Source: Polytrichum commune (taxonomy: Eukaryota > Streptophyta > Polytrichopsida > Polytrichales > Polytrichaceae). Taken from it: a DNA stretch of 64,000 nt. The notes below the pieces were generated by a model. The model was given only the letters and a program-made list of their open reading frames with translations. It made no database searches and was not told where the DNA came from. The stretch is from the NCBI GenBank assembly GCA_950295325.1, contig OX485807.1, positions 31,777,666 through 31,841,665 of the forward strand, given 5' to 3'. Shown here in pieces: positions 45,491-58,877 of this stretch. The position numbers and the translations under genes are program-made. Within the stretch, counting starts at the first letter, position 1. Every line of letters starts with the position of its first letter.

Positions 45491-48357
45491 ATCAAGACAG
45501 TGGCGATTGAGAGTACGAGTGTGATGCCGGTTTTAACTCTCTGCGGCTGCCATGGAAATTCGGCGCCTGCAAATGTGTACTTTGAGAGTACTAAGAGCTC
45601 TCTCTCTCTCTCTCTCTGTCTGTCTGTCTCCAAGTGCTCATAATTCCTCACTCTTAATTAATTCCGTGTCTTGTCACAATCAGCAATATCTCCTCCTCTC
45701 CAGCCACTTGTTGTTGTTGTTGCCATTGTGGAAGCCTACTTAATTACACAATTATGCGGCCAACCCCTCCTTCATCACAACCGATTTTATTATGAGCCAA
45801 TTCGTGATGGGCAGACAAAGAAGATCGCATGCCGGATCTGACTGTGATTTAGAGTTAAGGTGCTAAGTCCCTAAAACCAAACAGGGACGTTAAATGGCCG
45901 CTAACAAATTTAAGACACAATAGTACATGGTTGGAAGAGGGGTTAGTTAAGGGAATCTACGTTTGAGTGGGACTCTGACAGTTCAAAATGATGTTCAAGT
46001 GGGCCTAAAACGACACTTTTAGCTCCACACCTGCTTCTTCTTCTTCGTCGTCGAGGGTGCGCAATGTGTTATTGGTAAGAGTGGATTAGCGGATCCAAAT
46101 TGGGGCCGTTGTCATTTTTGATTCATGACTTTCGGATCTCGTATGAAATTGTGAGTATAGGATTATTCATTATCCAGGTGAAGATTACTTTTCTTTCTCC
46201 GTGATCATATAATAGGTTCCTCCAATTATGTTGATTCTTGAAACTAAATAATCAACAAATTTTGAGCAAGTAGTCCAATCAATTTGAAACACATGTTTTT
46301 GTTTTTAATATTTTATGTATGTTATTGTACCCTCATTTAATCACACACCACTCAAATATAGGTCTCTAATTAGGATAAACAATCATATTAAATTCACTTA
46401 TTTTACTCTATAGACATCAAAAACTCTCAGGTAGCGTGTGACATGTTTAGAGTACCTCAAAGGATTTTAGTTGTTCAAGTGTCTCCATGTAGGATATTCT
46501 AAGTCTTATGTGATGAGATGTCCCAAAAAGGAAGATTTTGCACCTTCATTTCTTATTGAGATCCATATTTTTTGAGTAAAAGCGGTGAATAGTCATTTAT
46601 GTTTGGGTGTATTGGGTACACCATTAAAGAGGTACTACAGAGACCAACCACAATGAACTTACAACTCCCACAAATGCCACAATAGGAAAACTTTGGGGCC
46701 CTTGCTATGGAAGCTAGATATTGTCGAATCAAATTCCAACCCTTTCATAAAGATCTTTGTGGACCTCAAAATCTAAATCCCAACATTACGTGTGGCACAA
46801 AGAACATATAACATATTCTAAAAAAGGTTGGTACAAAAAATTCAAATTCAGATGGAGATATGGCCCCCAACAATCAACACCCTAAACTCCCTAAACCAAC
46901 CAGTCAGGGGGAGGCAAATACACGAAAAATATCAACTCGTGCAACTTTGAGGAATTCCAAATGCTAGACATTTTGCCCAATTTTAGTTATAAAGAAACAA
47001 TCTAGACACACTTAAATTTGATGCACCACAAGTGTCATTTTGCTTCAAAAACTGCTTTGCATGGTTAAGGTAAAGTATGCCCAAGACCAACGCCTACATA
47101 TCTTGTACAATAGGCACATATTGAATTTAAAGATGTACACTTTTGGAACGTCTAGTATAGATATTGATGTTAGAGCACCTACATTTGAAACTATGAACCC
47201 TTATAACTTTTGCATATAGTTCCAAACGATGCATTCTTTAGTGCATCAGAGTCCTCTTGAATCTTGATCTTGGCAAATAGAAATATGATATTGAGACCAT
47301 TCTAATAATAGAAACAATGCTTGGCGCTTACATTATTGGTTTTATAAGTATACCTTACTTTCTAAGTACTAACACAAGCATAATATTTCCCTTTTGCATT
47401 CTAAGATTAGAAAAATATAGGTATATTGTGCAGCGGTAGTCATGCCCTATTCAATGCTAAACCCCTTCATCTTGGTCGCCAAAAGCCCTTCCATTTTGGA
47501 CTTGGAGGAATTCGTTGGGAGTTTGCAGTGCAGATGCTCATAACTCCTAAATGCCCAAATAGATCATTAAAATTCAAATATAGAGGCAATTAAAGGGATA
47601 TGTGTTCAAGTTAGTGTCTCTCGTCAACTTGGTATAAATTTGTTGCTATTGATGCTTGGACCTTGTCTATATATTTCATGACTTCATAAAGTCCAAGAGT
47701 GGATTTGGGAACACTAAAACTTGAAAGAGTATGTAAACTTCATACCCCACCTATTTTGTTTTTAAAATGTTGTCAAACTATTTAAGAAGTACAGTCAAAG
47801 AAGACACAATGACCCTTCCTTGAGATTCACATTGTGCGAGACATTTTAGACATGAGATAAGTCCTTGTTTAGACCAATAGGAGGTTATATTCCACTAGCA
47901 ATGGCTTTCAAGGTACATATAACATAACTCCAAACCTCATGTATATTTAGTGTAAGCAATTTACATCTTGTAAGCCCATTGATGAAAATGACAACAACAT
48001 AGTAACTAGATTTCATTGTTATGGACATTTTCTATATATAGATATATAGATTAGCTCAAGATGTTGATTATTCAAACAAATGTACATATGTGATCTATGC
48101 ATTAGCATACACAAGTTCGGATCAATAATGCCCTTTCTAACTCTAATCCTTAAGTAGTGGAGACCATGAAATGGCCTACATGTTTACAGTTTAATAGGCA
48201 ATTGGGCTCCCCAGAATGTGTATTAATGCCCAAACACCTTCAGTATGCATGCCATTAGTATAACAATTGACAAGGGTGTTACTGCTTACCAAGTAAAGCT
48301 TTTATATTTTCTTCAATGTCTATACACCCTTAAAAGTGCAATCTACAATATAATGTT
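45491..48357. other. AT-rich intergenic DNA with a diverged repeat copy
   Basis: A (TC)n microsatellite lies at about 45,599-45,618. At about 46,150-46,390 a diverged opposite-strand copy of the 15,297 repeat family is visible (AATAGGTTCCTCCAATTATG, TTTTGAGCAAGTAGTC, CACACCACTCAAATATAGG). The rest shows no supported gene. Confidence 0.35.
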
Positions 48358-48816
48358 ATACACTCCAAACTCCGTAGTATCACACCTGTGGCAACCAAAG
48401 TGCACATGATATTACGGAGTTTTGTAGTGTTAACATGGATGCGTGATACTATAGAATTAGTGTAGCATGTGACACTATGGAATAACACAAAGTGCAACAT
48501 TTTAATGATGTGGTGTAGTCCAGTCCACTTGGCCTTCCCAGGCGATGTGACATATGCATGCACCAACATTCAACAAGTGACATAAGAAGTAGTATAAGAA
48601 TAAGGTGACACTCCACATATTGACACATAGCACAATGCGAAGATGTGGGTTGACTTCTTTAGTGGTTTGCATTAATGACAAAATTCATGATTTGAAGGAG
48701 AGAACAGTGACAACAAGGAGTGAGATTTGAACTACGAACATCCGTTCCCTAGGGTTTCAGGATATTAGAGAGTGAGTGACATTATGGAGGTTGATATTAC
48801 GGAATTTAGGTTGTAG
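48358..48816. mobile_element. MITE with CTCCGTAATATCA ends, copy 1
   Basis: TACACTCCAAACTCCGTAGT at the left pairs with the complement of GATATTACGGAATTTAGG at the right (about 24 bp). Internal text such as GTGGCAACCAAAGTGCA and TTAACATGGATGCGTGATAC is shared with copy 2 at 58,406-58,877. About 460 bp, non-coding. Confidence 0.7.
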
Positions 48817-49412
48817 CACTTTCTAAATCTTAAAAGAAACTTGCCAATCATGCCAAGTGAGGGCCACTTCACATGTGAGGTCTACTTAGTTGGTCCAAGG
48901 TCTTGTGATGGTCGCTGAAGGATGTCCCATCCCATGTAAATCGAAGCTTGGTGTGAATGATTCCTCCTTTATTTGCGTGTTTTTTGAGGCAGAAGGATAA
49001 TTCCTCCATCTTGATTGACCAAAAAACTTACAACGTGTAAAGCCTCAACAGCACAACCAGATCTTTCAGCCTTTATTGAAAAACCCAAAAGGTTACACTA
49101 ATCTTCACAACCCGGAAATGCCGCACCAAGAACCACAACTCCCTTGCAATTTTGCAAGCTGCAGTCACATTAAATGGGAGAAATGTTGCATGCACCCATT
49201 AATCTAGTTAATCTAACCAATAGGCTACAGCAGAGCTCTCTTACACTGCAGACTAATGACCTTGGCTTTTCTAAACAAATGCATCAAAAAGCTTTACAAT
49301 CTTCTCATAAACTTGAAACTTCTGGCAAACGTCATGAACACTACCTACATAGCCCAAGTGATCAAGTTTCATTTTACACTGAGGTTGTAGGACCTCAAAT
49401 TTTTATTAGGAA

Positions 49413-52400
49413 TCAATACTGATTGCTGCGATCGATATAATTTAACAAGGAGTTGAGTGCCCGTCCACTGTCAATTGCTTCTTGTGCTCTTTCCACTGCA
49501 ACTATGGGGTCCTCTGCACCCACACAGCCAAGCAAATGGTCTGCAATTGCGGCATTAAAAACAATACGATCATACACAGGTCCCTTTTCACCACGAAGTG
49601 CAGCCATTCCCAACTCTACATTCTTCTCCACCTGCATAAACAAGGAAGTTTAATTTGACAATCAATCTTCAGCAAAACACAAAGTAATAAACAAGGGACT
49701 GTTGAGTATTTGTAGGTGGATTTACACTAGGGTCCAAGACCAAAGAAACTCCAAAATTAAGCAAACCTACTGGACCCAAAGAGTGTGCATTAGGGTCCGG
49801 GTCTAAGGTATGAGAAATAAAGTGACGCTAATGTAGCATCACTTTCCCATCAAATCTTGGTGACCCCAACTCAAGCAAATACTCCTCTTGGTTTGAGAAA
49901 CCAATCTCCAAGCTTGAGTCTAATCTTGAGTCCAAACGCAAGGTCCATTAAGGCTTATTTTGGACCCCAAGTTCTTGGACCCAGGACCCTAATATCAACT
50001 CCTCAGGTCCAAAACTCTCCTCTAGAGCAATAGGTTCGCTCCATTTTGGAGTTTCTTTGGTCTTGGACCCTAGTGTAAACCCACCCTCAAATTTGAAGAG
50101 TGAGCGGTATTTGTGCTCTATATAGAGCTCATGGATTGTTTCACTGTTATCATACCCGCCTCAGTATGCACACCCTAATGGCAGGTTGAGTAGGCAATCC
50201 CAGGCTGAGTCAAATTTGCCGAATGCAATGTATCCCGAATTTTGTGGTGTGGTGTATGTCAGAGCTTCTTTAAGCTGAATCTGTGATGAGAATTGTAAGA
50301 ACAAGAGCTGATTCTTTATTCGCTTATTATTATTAATATTTTAACTCTTGACCTAAGCCTGATTTGATGCACACATCTAGTTTTAATTGCAGAGTAAGCA
50401 ACCTCCATTGGACCTTAAGTACACGATGCCACAACATGGGAGGTCAGTTTATTACCGATCTGTCAATTCTTGGTGTGAGTGAAGGGAACAGTCCATAATC
50501 ACTAGCCCTCACTTCAAATGTGAAGGTTTCTTGTAAAAGTCCTGCAATGATAAGAGATAACAAGCGGAGAGATGATCAAAATCTTTCATAAACAATAGAG
50601 GTCAAATAATTAGAACAAAACATTTTATTTGCACCCCATGAACCATCAAGTTTGTATGTGTATACACACACACACACACACACACACACATGAGAATATT
50701 CTTTAACCTAGGTTTCTTTGAAGCCAATATTTGTCTTTCACCACTCATTTGTCGTATCATGTGATGCAAGCGACAACAAGACCAAATGAGTAGTGCAGTT
50801 CATTTTGATAAATTGGCCTCGTGACCAAGTTGGGGTGTTTGGTGACTGTACACAAATAAGATAATGTAAATTCACCTATGGAAATGGATGCGTTTGGTTC
50901 TTATGTTGTCCAATGATGGCTGTTAGTATGTTCACAAAATATAAATCTAAAATGTAGATAAACTTTGTGCACGATATGGCAACTAATTTTTTATTTTCAA
51001 AGATTTTTTGCTCAACTGTCACAATATATTCTAATGCCAGGAAAATAAAAATCAACTTTTCAACATTTTGTTTTTGACATTCCCTTACAATACCCGCCAT
51101 GTGGGAACAAACCTGAACATGTAAGGTAAGCCTGGGTTTTGGGCTTTCGATGGGTGGAAGGTAAGTAGATATCAACCTCGTACAAAAACATCTAGTATGA
51201 AATTGAAGATTTTTATAAAAACAGAGCTCATTTAACACACACAGACAAAGAGTTACCACTCAATGCAATGCACTTTGTGCGCCTCTAGATAATCAATTAA
51301 GGCCATCAAGCATCTTTACCCTCCTGATTCATATCATAATTGCACAATGTCAGAAATTCATGAAACTATTCACATTACATTGCACCACAATGAACCTGGG
51401 AAACAAAGTGCCTCAAGAGAATTGCCAGCAATACCTTCTGGGTCTGCAGTTGACGCCTTTTGCCGCCGAAACCCAGACACAAAATTCAAAGGTCTCCCTT
51501 TCACCACAGCATCAGGTGACCTGTCTTTTGTTGTAAGAGATAGAGCCCCTTCCTCACCCTGTTTTACGAAGCTTGATAAGAATGAAAAACAAAATGGCAT
51601 GGACAAAAAAAAAGGTTGCAATATGGCTGAATACGAATCCACATGTCCACGACTTGCCAGACTAGAGTAAAGAATAAACAAAGATGTGAAAAGCTTGCAG
51701 CCAACATAAGGTAGATGGGTCTTAAATGGTTACTTTTTCCAACTAGCCCACTTCTCCTAGGATACGAGACACACGATTAGTACAAGATGGTTAGCAAATC
51801 CACATTAAGGCTGTAGCCACTTTCCTCATGATTTTCAAAGCGCATATGAACATCTTATTCATTATTTAAGTGAAGATTCTTGTGCTCATTGAATAGTCAA
51901 ATAGGTCCCCCAAATATCTTGAATATTGAGCTTAATATGGTTATCATATTTTGAGCACACAGTCAAATCTCTATTAAACAAATGTCGTTTTGGTATCTCT
52001 TCTTAGAGCCACACCAAACCAAATACCACTCACATATAGGTGTCCAATGTAGAGAATTAGGGACCTCTACCTTATCATCAACTTGGGCAGTGAACTAATG
52101 GCACCATAGTGAGATGTCTGCTTTAAACCTAGAGTGGCAACTCCCTTTTTTTAATGTGCATAATTTAATGACTTTAGACGCATTTTAGTGCAATGTTCCA
52201 AGGTATCAGTTGTTGAAATCCTGAGTACTCCAGAAGCCAACACATGTAGCAAATCGTAGGACTGTGATACACACCTTGATAACCAGCCCCGCATCCACTC
52301 CTCTTCTACGTATGAGCATCAAAAGAGGATCCTCATAGCCTTCATGGTAAAAACTAGCCACCATTGCTTCACGACCTGTGCCCTGGCTCTCAAAAGAATT

Positions 52401-55400
52401 TAAGTGCGTTGTCAGAACCTCTAAGACGGCAAAATAGTTGATGTGAGGTTGACTCATCCCATCAATACATTTCTCTCTTTTCATATAACCAAGAGCAAGA
52501 CAAAACTGAAAGTTGCCTTCACATCTCTGAAGGTGAGGAAATATATCAAAAACGCGTGAACACAATGGCGAATCGAGCAGCTAAATTATTTAAAGTGGCA
52601 TTTGAGCAAATATAGCGCCTAAAATACACAGATTCATCATGCATGCACTGCTTTTTCCCAACAGAGAATTCTGCAACAGATTTCTAAACTAAGGAGAATT
52701 CAGTAACTCGCTTTGACCTGGTTCAACAATACCATAGGGTCCTATCTGGTTCAAAGGTTTGAGTGCCACATTGGATTGAACATGGTCGTGACTAATGTGG
52801 ATATGACACGTGGCAATTTGATTCCAGAACATATTATTCTTTTTGTCAAACCGAACAACACCCTACAATGTAGCACTTGGAGAAGGAAGAAACCTTGATG
52901 TAATGTTGAACTTTCTCAGTTGTAGCAATAGGTGGCCTCTTCTTGATGTGCTGCCTCATATCCACCAACGAATATCTGTGTGCACATGCGACCCAATTTA
53001 TTATAAGCCACACAAGAGGCAGAAGTTGAACACGAGTGGCAAACTATCTCTGCTGATCCAAATAATATCACTTGCTCTGCTATATCAGGAGATTATGGTT
53101 GGAATTATAGAATAATCAAATATATGAATGAAGCCCTTCTACTACTGAGACTCTCAAGATGAAGAGCACCAAATTACCATTAATCACTTCCACTTTTAAC
53201 CCTTATAAGGTCCAAGAGGCTCAATGTACAGCCTAAACACAAAATTTCTACGAGCCTCACAAAGTCTGAAAATCATGTTTTTATAGTGTATGGGTTTGAA
53301 ACTTTATTTAGCACATTATCTTGTGTCAAGGAGAAGATTAAAATATGCTTATATGTGACATTGATGATCAATATACTAAGTACGTATATGCATCACTCAA
53401 GCTATGTATTTGAACCCAAACCTTTGGTAACCTTAACATATTCAACCGATTTGAAAAGTGCACTTGATGAATGAGTTTATTTTAGATGCCGTTATTTCTA
53501 ACACAATCAGAGTACACAAATGTTGATTTGGAAGGAAACACGTACAGTGATGGTCGAGCTTCTCGTTGGCTGATATATGCAAACCCCACACCTTTGTCCT
53601 GTGAGCAAAAACATCCGTAAGGGTAATAATTTGACTTAGGTCAAATTGTAAATATAACCCCAAGCTAATAATAACCATTATTACAAAAGGAAGTTCTTGT
53701 CTCTCTCCTGAGAGATGGGTGATGTTAAAAATCCAGCACGCGACTAAACAATGAACATGAATAACAAGGAAGTTATTAAACCATCAAGACACAAACCTCG
53801 AGAAGCTTCACTGCCGTTTTGGGCATAAGTGTGGTGCAAGCCCCCAAATGCTTCAACATCTGCTCCTCCGTCACACCTCCCTGAACCACAAGGTTTCCAG
53901 CTTGAATCAAAGATGTACTATAAAATGTTATTTGATGACCTTAATTGAATTTTGAAATTGACATGAGATAAAATTGTAAAGAGTGAATTTTAGACTACAT
54001 GCATACAGCTGGAACAGGGATCATTGTCCTTGACAACCACCACATTGTTTTAGGAGCATTTCCCTCCAAACCATAATCAAAATTTCAAGATTAATCAAAC
54101 TTGTTGAATCTTTGATTTCATTGGCTAAATGTATGAGTTTTATGACTCGGTAGGAAAAAACAAAAGATTCATGTCACCAACCTTGTTGCTTTCCTCAAAT
54201 AGTCAATTTTGTAACAAAAAAAGAATTCAGGGTTCCAACCCCTTGAAGGCCCATCAAAAAAGCTTGTTCATAGATAATTTCAGTCTGTTGTTCACTATGG
54301 TGATAGAACTCGCTAGTTCCAAGTGCAAATCATTTGGCCTTGAGAAATACATCTTAAAAAAATGCTCACAACCACTTTTTGAATATACCATGCTATGGAC
54401 AGCTCAATACCTTGGGAGGCATCCAATCAACACCATGAAGAAGGCAACTTTCCCCATAGCTCGCACGCACTGCTGCTACAAAGAGAGTGCTTCGGAAGAA
54501 CCGAGTGTTTCCATCATAAGGCTCCCCATAGTGTGTTAGAGATTTTACTTTTGCAATTGGCTGTGAATCTGCAAAAAATAAACAATGTCTGAGAAGGTCT
54601 TCAGCTGAGCGCCAAGAAAACTTCTTTTTTGAGTGCAGACAGTTCAAATATTAGACTTGCAACTTACCTCCGACTCATAACTACACTTACGCAAAGACAT
54701 TGATTGGCCTTGCTTAAGGGGTTAGAGAAAACAAGAGCAACATCGCATTCTTAAGCTTTCATTCTATTCTGGGTTCAAGAAAAGATTTTTAAGAATCAAG
54801 GTCCTTGATTACATGCATGAATGCCAAGCATTGTCATGTGGCAAGCTCTCATTACTCAACACCTCATTGTTACCTAACTATTTTTGAAGAAAGCCTTGTC
54901 ACACCTACCACGATTCAACTTAAAGACCTTGCCCACAAGAATCTCATCTCTAGCATGCTTCTCTAGGGAGAGCACCCACTGAGGTAGACAGGTGTTAATC
55001 CAACAACCCCAAAATGTAGACACCTATATTGGAGTGGTGCGGGTTTTAGGTGTGGATCTAAGAACAGACACCAAAAAGACAAGTGTTCAAAAGAAATTGG
55101 ACTATGTGCTCAAAACATGTTAGCCATTCTAGGCTCAGTAGTCAACATAATTGGGGGTGGGGCAGACCTGCATAACCATTAATAAGAAGGAGAATCTTCA
55201 TTTTGATAATGAATAAGAGATTCAAATGAGCTCCAGAAATTATGAGGAGAATCACTACGGGCCATGTGAATTTGCTAATCACCTTGCAGTAATTGCATGT
55301 CTCAAATCTTACAAGAAGTGGGTGCAGATGTAAAAGTGTTTGTTTAAGACACGCTTAACGCTTAAGAACCCTATGCATATATCTCAAAAATTAGTTGACC

Positions 55401-57455
55401 CTCATGCTCACCTAGTTCATCATCAAAAGCCATACAATAGGCCTCCAATTCTTTTTCGGTTTCCCCATTCATGCGCGAACATATCATAAATGCTGCAAGC
55501 AAAGCATCGCTAACCCCATTTGAACTGCCGGGTCTTGTAAGAGGGAGAACATCTTTGAGTAACTTTGTGACTTCTTCATAGCCCAGGTGCCGACCGTATA
55601 GCACTTCCCTTAAAGCACCAACTAGACAGGTGTCAGGTGCAGATTGGCCTGAGAACTTGGGTCCAATTTCTGATGATGACCCACCCATCAGGGTTCCTTC
55701 TGGGTCTGCAAGGAAAAGAATTTCATGGGGAAGGATTTGGGATAAAGAGGGCCAGAGTTCGTTCATTGCCTTCCGCTCGCCTGCACTCCACTGAGTTGGA
55801 GCTGGAAAACAATTCGCACGTAACGTCATTGCTCCGAAAAATGCACCCATTTGTGCCTTGGAAACTTTTTCTTCAGCCGGAAGCTCCCCTTTGGCTGCAG
55901 ACACAAATGGATCTCTGTCAGCGCATGGATAGTTTCTACCAGTGTTAGTCAAGTATATAGGTGAATGCATGGTATCAATAATGAACATCAATAATAGTAT
56001 CAAAGAACCTACCCGTGGGTATCAATATTGTAATATCAGGGTATGTCAAGAGGAGAGAAATCTTTGTATACCAATTTTTTATTTGGGTCAATATCATTCT
56101 TAACCATATTAATACTAGGGCGAATTTGCCTAGGTGTTGATGTTCTTGCATGGTATGCAGACCCAAATGGTATCGAAGACAAAAAATATAATATCAAATA
56201 CCCATACCCTCCTGGTATCATAAAATATAAATTATGAATTAATTAAACAAAACAGTACCAAACCAACACTGGTTTCTGCAGCATAAAACTTATTATTATT
56301 ATTATTACAAAAATAAATAAAAGAAGAAGAAGAGATGACTACGAACTCTAACTCAACACGACTTTCGGTCGGGAGTTTGTAGTTTTGCATACAAAGCCTT
56401 CCATGGTCACTTAGTTTTTGGTGCATGCTTGGAGGTACCTAGTGTGGTGGTTTGAACAAAGAAAATTCTATACATCGGTTCATTAAGGGTCAAACTCGTG
56501 TTGGCATGCCCAGGAGATGCTAAAATGAGTTTGGCCCTCAATGAACTGAGATAGGTTCCTCCTCGTCATTCACATTCAAATTCGAACACTACCTCCGAGA
56601 TAAGCGGAAAGAAATCATTGATACTGTATAAAACAACCAATGATTTCAATCGTAGGGGAGCGACGAAAAATCCCATTACGTTAAACAATTACTCTAATGT
56701 GTGCTCCTTTTCAGTTCAACTCCACGAATTACAGCATAAAACACCAACCCCTAAATCCTTTAAACCCTAAACCCTAAACCCTCAAACCAAAGGAAAGAGT
56801 GTAGAGAACAGAGGAAACTAATTAAAATAAATCGAACGGAGTGAAGAGCTTCACATAAAAACCTTACGTGATTGCACAAATTACTTTTGAGGATCACGAC
56901 CATCTCATCGATCTTATGTGCAAGTGAGAATTTCATTAAAAGAGGAAACACTTTGATTGTTAAGTTACCTGATTGCAGAATTGTGTTCAAGACTTTGTAA
57001 GCTTGAGCTTCATCCATAGGCCTTGTTTGAGTGGGTCCTGTGCACACACGAGCCTGCGCTTCAAGCACAGCCGAATTAGGCCCCACATCATCTTGCAACA
57101 GCTTAAACCTTTTTTGTGTAAAATTTTCTTTGCTCTCACCAACTGCACCTTCATCATCTGAGGTCGTTATTGTTGATGATTTCCCCGCAACAGCGTGCAT
57201 ACAGGTAGTAGTGTTGTATCTACAGCGAGTAATTTTGTCACGGGTAACTTGTAGATGGGGATTTGCTAACCTTGGGGTGATGCAGAGTTCAAAGTTCTTA
57301 GAGACGCAATTTGGAGGATGAGAAGCGATACGTAAGTGCCAACTACGCCCACTTGGGACTTGGAAGATGGGATGTGCATCGTTCTTCAGAAAATGATGAA
57401 CACTTTTCTGTGATAAAAGTGGGGAGGATAACCCTGTGCTATGTAAAGCTTCCAT
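49413..57455 (-). CDS. Plastid TrpD-like protein (anthranilate PRTase-like), 10 exons
   Basis: Exons, 5' to 3': 57,455-56,969; 55,894-55,412; 54,568-54,411; 53,880-53,797; 53,598-53,546; 52,975-52,894; 52,382-52,275; 51,558-51,435; 50,541-50,456; 49,631-49,413. Every intron is GT-AG and every junction keeps frame, giving 1,884 nt and 627 residues. The ATG lies in GCCATGG; the first 70 residues are Ser-rich and poor in acid, like a transit peptide. Family segments: DEAQAYKVLNTIL, MGAFFGAMTLRANCFPAPTQ, SLTHYGEPYDGNTRFFRS, LLHGVDWMPPKGGVTEEQML, GVGFAYISQREARPSLYSLV, RPPIATTEKVQ, YHEGYEDPLLMLIRRRG, GLVIKGEEGALS. This matches the plant TrpD-like family (Arabidopsis At1g70570 type). The canonical TrpD KHGNR motif is replaced by LHGVDW, so a role in tryptophan synthesis is doubtful and the substrate is unknown. 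Codons are AT-leaning, unlike the island genes. Confidence 0.9.
49709..50092. mobile_element. MITE inside intron 9 of the TrpD-like gene
   Basis: The left end reads GGATTTACACTAGGGTCCAA, then GACCAAAGAAACTCCAAAAT; the complement of the right end reads GGGTTTACACTAGGGTCCAA, then the same. The ends are about 90 percent alike over 45 bp, with weaker matching further in. About 380 bp, non-coding. Confidence 0.7.
50664..50691. repeat. (CA)n microsatellite in intron 8
   Basis: A run of CA dinucleotides after GTATACA. Simple sequence within the intron between exons 9 and 8 of the TrpD-like gene. Confidence 0.8.
51720..52080 (-). repeat. Dispersed repeat of about 350 bp, copy c (intronic)
   Basis: Opposite-strand copy of the 15,297 family within intron 7 of the TrpD-like gene. 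Blocks: CACTTCTCCTAGGATACGAG, TGGTTAGCAAATCCACATTA, AAGTGAAGATTCTTGTGCTC, ACCACTCACATATAGG. It is the longest copy and shows most of the family's extent. Confidence 0.7.
55015..55330 (+). repeat. Dispersed repeat of about 320 bp, copy d (intronic)
   Basis: Copy of the 15,297 family within intron 2 of the TrpD-like gene, between exons 3 and 2. Blocks: ACCAAAAAGACAAGTGTTCA, GAGAATCTTCATTTTGATAA, GAATTTGCTAATCACCTTG, ACAAGAAGTGGG. Confidence 0.65.
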
Positions 57456-58250
57456 GGCGGATTCAAAGCTCAAAGTAAACAATTTAGAGAGCAGAGCCTC
57501 CTGGCAGCAAATCTGGACTCAGAAGTGCTCCCAAAAAAACATAGCCCTTGGCAACCTCGAAATGGTCTAACAACGATTACAACAAGGGTTCCTGAATCAA
57601 ACTTTAGAAACTTTCCCACCCCTCGAGAAGCTACAGTATTCAAATGAGAGCCTACAAGCCCACAATCTTCGTCTATGTAGAAATCCAGAGCAACCTCCAA
57701 CTTCGGAAAAGTTAACACAATTCCGCCAAAACCAATACTAAATTGCTGTTGAGTACTGAACCTTCAAATCTACCGAGCTTTAAACCCAACACTACTGGAG
57801 AAGTCTAACAGAGAAAATTTTACATTCTCACATGAATGAGAGACAGTCCTGCGAAATTCTTGAGGAATTTACACCAAAATCTAACCCAAAAAATGATAGG
57901 AATGCGTTCTACTTCCACCCCTACAGATGAATTGATGACCCGACTTGCTTTCTAAGAAAAGGCTCTCTTCGAAGAGAATGTGTTTAAGAGTGTGCGAATC
58001 TACAACAGTCTTTACACTTTGTTCCATGCACCAAATGAAGCAACACGAAAGTGTGAAGAAGAAGGGAGGATGTTAGAGCGATTGTTTGATGGCCCTGGGA
58101 GATGCAAAAGGGCAAGGTAGAACAGAAGAGGGAGACGAAGATTCCTGTTGCGGTGAGGTTGAGCTTCGCCGCGCCCAGACTTTTGATGCCGGGGAATGCT
58201 GCGATTATACCCACCAGCCACCGCTAAAGAGCCCTTTATGAGAGCCTGTA
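57456..58250 (-). promoter_or_regulatory. Leader and promoter region of the TrpD-like gene
   Basis: Unique, moderately GC sequence between the start codon and the MITE at 58,406. It contains minus-strand upstream open frames (for example 58,214-57,984, beginning MGIIAAFPGIKSLGAAKLNL) that could be uORFs or chance. No TATA box could be fixed. The MITE 950 bp upstream may mark the outer edge of the promoter. Confidence 0.4.
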
Positions 58251-58405
58251 TATGCACACTTGAGTCGGCACATGATTATGGCCCGCCACACATGCTCCTT
58301 AGAGCATGACTAGACATGTTGTAAACCAAACGCTCTCACAAACGGGTGCAAAATTGGTTCACTTTAGAGTCAACAAGTATTGAAATAATGGTCATGTGAT
58401 CTAGG

Positions 58406-58877
58406 GTACACTCTAAACTCCGTAATATCACAGTTGTGGCAACCAAAGTGCAAATGATATTATGGAGTTTTGTATTGTTAACATGGATGCGTGATACTAT
58501 AGAATTAGTGCAGTATGTAACATTATGGAATAACATAAAGGAGATGTGAGGACGATTTGAATTTGTTCTTCCATCACCTATGCTAGTGTGGTCCACCCCA
58601 CTTGGCCTTCCCGGGTGATGTAGCGAATGCATGCACCAACATTCAAGAAGAAGAAGAAGAAGAAGACGACACTTCACATGTTGACACATGACACAATGCG
58701 AGGGTGTGGATTGACTTCTTTGGTGCTTTGCATTAATGACAAATTTCATGGTATAAGGGAGAGAAATGTGACAATAAGGTGTGAGATTTGAACTACAAAC
58801 ATATGTGCCTTAGAGTTTCAAAATATTAGAGAGTGTGTGACATTATGGAGGTCGATATTACGGAGTTTAGGGTGTAC
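58406..58877. mobile_element. MITE with CTCCGTAATATCA ends, copy 2
   Basis: GTACACTCTAAACTCCGTAA at the left pairs with TTACGGAGTTTAGGGTGTAC at the right, nearly perfectly over about 23 bp. Internal sequence matches copy 1 at 48,358-48,816 through most of its length, with a GAA triplet expansion at about 58,646-58,663. It lies upstream of the TrpD-like gene. Confidence 0.75.
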
